Below the pieces are notes generated by a model. It ran no database searches. It saw nothing but the letters and a program-made list of their open reading frames with translations, and was not told the DNA's origin. Both the position numbers and the translations under genes were made by a program. 64,000 nucleotides of DNA from Xenopus tropicalis. Taxonomy: Eukaryota; Chordata; Amphibia; Anura; Pipidae. Location: positions 6,603,345-6,667,344 of the forward strand of contig NC_030683.2 in assembly GCF_000004195.4 (NCBI RefSeq), given 5' to 3'. Numbering within the stretch: the first letter of the stretch is position 1; every line of letters begins with the position of its first letter. This document shows positions 58,204 through 64,000 of this stretch, in pieces.

Positions 58204-59207
58204 GGGTCAAATTCGGGAGGGATGATAATGCCAGGCTAAATTGGAAGTCAAAACTGGATGCTGCAGACGTAAAGGTACAGCAGTGGAAGAAATGGAAGCT
58301 GTCCTATAGAGAAAGGGTGAAGCTCATCAAGGCCTACCTGGTCCCTCTCCTCCTGTATGTGTCTTATGTTTACCCTTTGCCAAAAGCTTTCTATGTGAGG
58401 ATTCACAGTCTGTTCTTCCAGATGCTCTGGGGGAGCAGGCTGAACCCTGTAAAAAGAGGGATAACTTACCTGCGGACAAAAGAGGGTGGGTTGGACATGT
58501 TGTGTCCTGTGGCTTTCTTTGGCACCATTTTCCTAAAGTTTAACTTTGGGCACCTGGGTCAAAGAACAAGTGTCCCGTGGGAAAGCAGTGTCAGGGCCTG
58601 GGCATTCCCTTTTGTAGGAGACTGGTTACAGGGCGATAGGGTGAAGCAGGTGCGGGTGCGACATGGTCGTTTCCCTCCATACCTCGTCCTGGCACTGAAG
58701 CTTTTGAGAGTTTGGGACATCCGAATAGATGAACTTGGCACATCCTCCAGGCGTGATCTTTATATGAGGGTGCGGGGGGTCTATTTTGTTGTTCCAATGG
58801 TTTTGAAGGACTGCATTGGGGGGACTTTGAAGGAAAGTCTCCGTTTCTTAAACAGCCACAGGTTACCTCCCAAGTTCTTTGATCTGGCATGGCTCTCACT
58901 TCAGGGAAGGCTCTTTGTCAGGGGGAATGTAAAATATCTTTCTGTTGTCGATAGGAACTGCCCTTGGGGTTGTGGAGTAGAGGAGTCGCAGGAGCATTTC
59001 CTTCACCAGTGCCCCCTGGCAAACAGTGTGCTCTCACAGGTATCCCGGGCACTATGCGCCCCGTTCCTGGGCACCCTTTCTTATGCTGAATTGGCATACG
59101 GTGTCTCAGACAGGAGGCACAATCACCACCGCGAGACAGTGTACCTTGTAATAACAGCAGTAAAGTACCACCTATGGCTGGGGAGATGTCGCTACACAAT
59201 GGGGTAG
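58204..59207 (+). pseudogene. LINE ORF2, C-terminal continuation after one frameshift
   Basis: Continues the RT thumb (RVKLIKAYLVPLLLYVSYVY, LPKAFYVRIHSLFFQMLWG) and the C-terminal Cys-His region (RNCPWGCGVEESQEHFLHQC) to the stop at 59205-59207. Only the frame change at about 58198 separates it from the preceding segment. Confidence 0.9.
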
Positions 59208-59805
59208 ATGTGACTCCTGAGGGGATAAGGAAATTATTGTAGAAGAGTTGCGCTTCATTAGAGCGTCAGAACAAACGCGCCCCCACTTCTCTGCATCACA
59301 ATGGAGGGGGTTTCACCTTTTAGAGTCCAACCTGAGTTATGTGTTACTCTGTTTTGCTTTTTGCTTTTGTTTTTTCCAAGAGCGTGATACTGCTCTGTTT
59401 CTTTTCCTTAGGTTCCATGTTTGGAGGAATTTTCTCAGCACCTCGGCAGATGCCTACAATTTTATTTGTTTCCTGGGGTCTATCTCATCTATTTTTGGGT
59501 GGGGGACGGGGTTAGGGTGGGCTGTGGTTCTCAAAGACAATATAAGCAAACTGTCCTGGATTTGGTCTTTCTGTGGGGGTGGGGAGGGAACCAACAAGGA
59601 CAGAGGATGGACTGTGACAATCGGTTGTCTTATGAAGGGTGGGTTTATAGGGTGGGGCGGAGGTGTGTGGTTATATTGTAAATATATACATATGGACTGA
59701 CCCAAGGACTTTGCTCATTTAGTAGCAATTTGATGTTTGTTTTTGTTTGATTGAGGTGTGTACTTCTTTATGAACAGTGTTTATTTTATAATAATAAAGA
59801 AAAAT
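59208..59805 (+). other. LINE 3' UTR
   Basis: No coding domain. Ends in TTATAATAATAAAGAAAAA, a polyadenylation signal with a short A tail, directly before the array resumes. Confidence 0.8.
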
Positions 59806-60175
59806 TCCTATCTGATCCCCCCCATTGTAAGCAGCAGTCCTGCCCTGCTTTATGGCTGAGATTCTAGCTATCTGTATAACAGAGCATTCTGTCACAGTGG
59901 CACAGATCCTATCTGATCCCCCCATTGTAAGCAGCAGTCCTGCCCTGCTTTATGGCTGAGATTCTAGCTATCTGTATAACAGAGCATTCTGTCACAGTGG
60001 CACAGATCCTATCTGATCCCCCCATTGTTAGCAGCAGTCCTGCCCTGCTTTATGGCTGAGATTCTAGCTATCTGTATAACAGAGCATTCTGTCACAGTGG
60101 CACAGATCCTATCTGATCCCCCCATTGTTAGCAGCAGTCCTGCCCTGCTTTATGGCTGAGATTCTAGCCATCTTT
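59806..60175 (+). repeat. 100-bp array, third block
   Basis: About 3.7 units, with a TTGTTAGCAG variant in the last two. It ends within a unit at ATTCTAGCCATCTTTC, followed by unique intron sequence leading to exon 3. Confidence 0.95.
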
Positions 60176-60490
60176 CTCTCTGGCAGAGAATTGTGTCACA
60201 GTAGGCATGGTTGCAGCCTAAAACCCACTGTTTTAATACATATTTGGGCACAAAGTGTACTAATGGGCAGTACATAGCTCACCACTTGAGCTGATTGGGC
60301 CAGCACCTGAGTGATCCAGTAAGTAGTCACCCTGCTGGCTGTTTGCTGGAAAAGATTATTATGGAATCCCAAGTGGCCATATTCCATTTACAACTTTATG
60401 ATCTTTTCTCTTTAGTTAGTCGCAGGCATAATATTTCCTTTGTCCGTATTTTTTTTCCCCGATTTGCCTAACTTTAACCCATCTTATCAG

Positions 60491-60675
60491 GTGCCACAGA
60501 ACCCAGCCCAGTATGTCAACCTTGTCACTATTCTGCCCCCTGTGAGGAGGACTGGATCTGGTACCGGGGGAAATGTTACTATTTCGCTGAGACGTACGAT
60601 GAGTGGAACAACAGCCAGAGCTTCTGCGTTTCCCACAATGCATCTCTCTCTCTCATCGATACCCAGGAGGAACTG
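60491..60675 (+). CDS. Lectin C exon 3: stalk and first half of CTLD
   Basis: A 185-nt exon between CTTATCAG and GAACTG|GTGAGT, phase 1 to 0. It reads ATEPSPVCQPCHYSAPC, then EEDWIWYRGKCYYF and SFCVSHNASLSLIDTQEEL. The stalk is three codons longer than in A and has two extra cysteines. From the APC cysteine onward the nucleotide sequence differs from lectin A exon 3 at only about two positions. Confidence 0.9.
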
Positions 60676-60770
60676 GTGAGTAGCGAGTGTTAAGGCTCAG
60701 GTTGGCATAATGATGTGTGTGCGCATGATTCATTTTTTTCCTACAACAAATGTTTGTCTATCTCTTGTAG

Positions 60771-60877
60771 GATTTTCTAAGGAGACATAAGGGGCTCTAT
60801 GACCACTGGATCGGGCTGTACAGAGACACTAATGAGCCGGGGTGGGTCTGGGCAAATGGATCCATGTTCAGAAATAC
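60771..60877 (+). CDS. Lectin C exon 4: middle of CTLD
   Basis: A 107-nt exon between TCTCTTGTAG and AATAC|GTAAGT, phase 0 to 2. It encodes DFLRRHKGLYDHWIGLYRD, then TNEPGWVWANGSMFRNT. It differs from lectin A exon 4 at about six bases, giving RG to KG, N to Y and D to N changes. There is no Ca2+-site EPN or QPD triplet. Confidence 0.9.
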
Positions 60878-60929
60878 GTAAGTATCATTAGGCTGTTCCT
60901 GCTGATTGGCTGCATAGGTATTCTCATGT

Positions 60930-62415
60930 AATAAACATGTTTTATGGTATCTCTCTGTACAGGCTATGAGGAAACTTAGGGGGCTGTTCCTGCTGAATTG
61001 TGCTTAGTACAGGGGAATCCCTATGTGCCATAGTTTTATGGTATCTCTCTGTACAGGCTATGCGCAAACTTAGGGGGCTGTTCCTGCTGAATTATACTTA
61101 GTACAGGGGAATCCCTATGTGCCATAGTTTTATGGTATCTCTCTGTACAGGCTATGCGCAAACTTAGGGGGCTGTTCCTGCTGAATTATACTTAGTACAG
61201 GGGAATCCCTATGTGCCATAGTTTTATGGTATCTCTCTGTACAGGCTATGGGCAAACTTAGGGGGCTGTTCCTGCTGAATTGTGCTTAGTACAGGGGAAT
61301 CCCTATGTGCCATAGTTTTATGGTATCTCTCTGTACAGGCTATGGGCAAACTTAGGGGGCTGTTCCTGCTGAATTATACTTAGTACAGGGGAATCCCTAT
61401 GTGCCATAGTTTTATGGTATCTCTCTGTACAGGCTATGCGCAAACTTAGGGGGCTGTTCCTGCTGAATTATACTTAGTACAGGGGAATCCCTATGCTGCC
61501 ATAGTTTTATGGTATCTCTCTGTACAGGCTATGCGCAAACTTAGGGGGCTGTTCCTGCTGAATTATACTTAGTACAGGGGAATCCCTATGCTGCCATAGT
61601 TTTATGGTATCTCTCTGTACAGGCTATGAGGAAACTTAGGGGGCTGTTCCTGCTGAATTGTGCTTAGTACAGGGGAATCCCTATGTGCCATAGTTTTATG
61701 GTATCTCTCTGTACAGGCTATGCGCAAACTAAGGGGGCTGTTCCTGCTGAATTGTGCTTAGTACAGGGGAATCCCTATGTGCCATAGTTTTATGGTATCT
61801 CTCTGTACAGGCTATGGGCAAACTTAGGGGGCTGTTCCTGCTGAATTATACTTAGTACAGGGGAATCCCTATGTGCCATAGTTTTATGGTATCTCTCTGT
61901 ACAGGCTATGCGCAAACTTAGGGGGCTGTTCCTGCTGAATTGTGCTTAGTACAGGGGAATCCCTATGTGCCATAGTTTTATGGTATCTCTCTGTACAGGC
62001 TATGGGCAAACTTAGGGGGCTGTTCCTGCTGAATTATACTTAGTACAGGGGAATCCCTATGTGCCATAGTTTTATGGTATCTCTCTGTACAGGCTATGCG
62101 CAAACTTAGGGGGCTGTTCCTGCTGAATTATACTTAGTACAGGGGAATCCCTATGCTGCCATAGTTTTATGGTATCTCTCTGTACAGGCTATGAGCAAAC
62201 TTAGGGGGCTGTTCCTGCTGAATTGTGCTTAGTACAGGGGAATCCCTATGTGCCATAGTTTTATGGTATCTCTCTGTACAGGCTATGAGCAAACTTAGGG
62301 GGCTGTTCCTGCTGAATTGTGCTTAGTACAGGGGAATCCCTATGTGCCATAGTTTTATGGTATCTCTCTGTACAGGCTATGAGCAAACTTAAGTGCTGTT
62401 CCTGCTGAATTGTGC
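60930..62415 (+). repeat. 94-bp intronic array of lectin C, about 16 units
   Basis: Clean units of GGCTATGAGCAAACTTAGGG to ATGGTATCTCTCTGTACAG, with a GAATTATACTTAG subtype alternating with GAATTGTGCTTAG. Every unit includes an intron-like acceptor, TATCTCTCTGTACAG|G. It is followed by the same AAGTGATTAGATAAATTCCA sequence as in lectins A and B. Confidence 0.95.
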
Positions 62416-62651
62416 TTAGTACAGGGAATTACCTTGCTATAGTATCTCTTGAAGCCAACATTCAAAGTGATTAGATAAATTCCAAGGGGAAATAAAAAAA
62501 AAAGGTATAATTGCCCTTTAGTATTTAATATAGCTGAGCAAATGCACCAGTTGTTCTATATGGAGCCTGTACAGCAGCAAATAGGTGTTGGCTTGGGGTC
62601 TTAGGTAAGTGATTATATTCCCTGCTGCTTCTCTCCCCATGCGGTTCTGTT

Positions 62652-63476
62652 AGCCCCGGAGCAGCAAGGTCGGAGGAGGGGCTGCATGACCCAGCCCAGC
62701 ATCACTAGCGGGATAGGTCAGTTTAAGCTAAAGGGGAGAAATAAGGCGGGAGGAGAGGGTATATAGGAGACATAGTAAGGGCTGGCTATCCACCATTTTG
62801 GAAGATAGCAGCAGAGGAAAGGTCCCCACCCGCCCTCCCTTAGTTGGGGGTTGGTTCTATTGGGTTACGTTATTATTTCTAGCCGTCACTCATGTGGCTT
62901 CGGAGGGTTAGGGGTACACAGGATTTAGCTAGAAAGGGGGGGAGTACTAGGTAAATGACGCGGATGATTGGCGTCATGGTAGTTGTCACAGCTTGGCGGG
63001 TCCTTGTCAGTCTGCTGGGGAGGGAAGCTTGTTCTGGTATGCCAGATCAGGTAGAGTGGATGGTCTAACCCCTAAGGTGGGTGACCATTGGTGGATGGAA
63101 TAAGAAAGGTGCGCTATAAAGCGCTGGGTGGGTACTGAACATGGCTAATTGAGAGAGGGGACCGGATAGGTCCCAGATTGGCGGCGGTTATCCTCTGAGC
63201 TAGGGAGTTGGCGGCTGGAGGATAGCATGGCTCAGGGTGATTGTGGAAGGGCAGACTGGCAAGGGGCTCGGGGACAGTGTTTTCGGTTTGTTAATATTTG
63301 CACTTATTATTTGATGTATTGTTGTGATTAAACATGTTACAAGTTTGTATTTAATCTATTGCACTGTTTGCATTTATAAATAAAGCTGTGGCCATTATCA
63401 TTTCCAACAATGATATCGTCACGCAGTTTTTATTGGTGAGTGAGGTGTGAGCAAGTGTAGGTGGATGCGTGGGTCA
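62652..63476 (+). mobile_element. Probable solo LTR in lectin C intron 4
   Basis: An insertion between CATGCGGTTC-TGTT and TGTT-GGTACCAG: the 4-bp TGTT at 62648-62651 is repeated at 63477-63480. Lectin B has no insertion at this place. It holds a TATATAG box at about 62760 and an ATAAATAAAGC polyadenylation signal at about 63376, the order expected of an LTR. TG...CA ends can be drawn only if the first TGTT is counted as LTR, so the exact border is uncertain. Confidence 0.65.
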
Positions 63477-63488
63477 TGTTGGTACCAG

Positions 63489-63797
63489 CAGGCCCGGATT
63501 TGTGGAAAGGCCACAAAGGCCCGGGCCTAGGGCGGCAAAATTTGGGGGGCGGCATGCCGCCCCGCCGCACCAAAATATTACAGTTTATTGCGCATACGGA
63601 GCAATGGGGAACTCTCCCCCACTGCTCCGTATGCGATTGAAAAAGGCCGCGCATGCGCAATCGCGAGTTCGCGCATGCGCGGGGGGGAGGTTCGCCGTTC
63701 GCGCATGCGCAGGGGGCGTTCGCCTTTCGCGCATGCGCCGGGGGCCATGACAGAGAGGGGGCGGCCTCGGGGCGCCTGGCCAACAAATCCGGCCCTG
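63489..63797 (+). mobile_element. Non-autonomous hAT, 309 bp, 8-bp TSD
   Basis: Inverted ends CAGGCCCGGATTTGT and ACAAATCCGGCCCTG, with the 8-bp target duplication GGTACCAG at 63481-63488 and 63798-63805. It is GC-rich with four GCGCATGCGC palindromes. No coding capacity. A decayed relative lies in lectin A intron 3 (9320-9650). Confidence 0.92.
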
Positions 63798-63903
63798 GGT
63801 ACCAGCGCCACTCTGGGGTTCTATTCCCATAGCCACTCTGTGTAGGACATTGTGCCCCTCCCTGCCATCTGTATCGCTCTCATGTTTATTTCTCTCCCCA
63901 CAG

Positions 63904-64000
63904 GTTCCCTATAGTAGGAGACTCCCCGTGCGTGTACCTTAATAACGGCCATGTTGGCAGCGCGGCTTGTCACGGAGACAAGAAGTGGATCTGTAACAAA
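63904..64000 (+). CDS. Lectin C exon 5: end of CTLD (runs off the window)
   Basis: Acceptor CTCTCCCCACAG, then in the phase left by exon 4: FPIVGDSPCVYLNNG, HVGSAACHGDKKWICNK. These are the last two cysteine pairs and the WICNK terminal strand of a group V, NK-receptor-like CTLD. The CVYLNN/KKWIC-K pattern is closest to the CLEC2D/CD69 type. The stop codon lies beyond the window. Confidence 0.9.

Larger units (their letters stand above)
50499..59805 (+). mobile_element. Tx1-clade LINE, full length, sense in lectin C intron 2
   Basis: 5' end at about 50499; ORF1 at 50542-55969 (interrupted by a hAT at 52751-54488); ORF2 at 55972-59207; 3' UTR to AATAATAAAGAAAAA at about 59790-59805. It is inserted into the 100-bp array with a long duplication: TCCTATCTGATCCCCCATTG and following bases lie on both sides (50472-50498 and 59806-59833). 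Without the nested hAT it is about 7.56 kb, similar to the LINE at 10340. ORF2 needs only one single-base correction, so this copy is fairly young. Confidence 0.92.

Noticed and set aside
59719..59925. Short minus-strand frames such as GSDRICATVTECSVIQIARI in the 100-bp array
   Set aside because: They recur in every array unit because the unit has no stop in that frame; not a gene.

Overview
This is eukaryotic DNA, most likely from a frog of the genus Xenopus. It contains spliced genes with GT-AG introns, Tx1-clade LINEs (first described in Xenopus), a CR1-like LINE with a TTACATAG-type 3' tail, several hAT transposons, many TTAA-flanked MITEs, and a large share of tandem arrays. There is no bacterial-style gene organisation. 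Only one host gene family is visible: three copies of a single-pass membrane receptor with a Ca2+-independent C-type lectin-like domain (CTLD) of the CLEC2/CD69/NK-receptor type. LAYOUT: Lectin A (+) has exons at 6488-6689, 6954-7064, 8219-8394 and 9999-10105; no last exon is visible. Lectin B (-) is an inverted paralogue with exons at about 33850-33511, 32892-32788, 31543-31374, 30900-30803 and 29440-29340. Every B exon is damaged. Lectin C (+) has exons at 44852-45068 (tentative), 47690-47797, 60491-60675, 60771-60877 and 63904 to beyond the window edge. A and B are tail-to-tail. Most of the rest is mobile or repetitive DNA: a complete 5.3 kb hAT element (227-5526), a Tx1-like LINE antisense inside lectin A intron 4 (10340-17618), a 31-bp satellite carrying a CR1-like LINE (18755-22830), a 71-bp array decaying into noisy sequence (22831-25000), a 63-bp array running into a 1000-bp assembly gap (27096-28095), a noisy 22-bp array (35590-38270), several minisatellites, and a second Tx1-like LINE in lectin C intron 2 (50499-59805) that itself carries a non-autonomous hAT. 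HOW IT FITS TOGETHER: The lectin genes share exon phases (1, 1, 0, 2), and all three carry the same 94-bp tandem array in intron 4. A and B also share a 102-bp repeat in the cytoplasmic-tail exon and a TATA-like box upstream. B lacks the hAT, two MITEs, a small hAT remnant and the LINE that interrupt A, so it serves as an empty-site reference for them. A and C are nearly identical over the CTLD exons but clearly different in the membrane and stalk region, which suggests recombination or gene conversion. QUALITY: From about 23.45 kb to about 41.35 kb, flanking the gap, repeat copies carry dense scattered indels not seen in the same repeats elsewhere. Part of the damage in lectin B may therefore be unpolished long-read sequence rather than biology.
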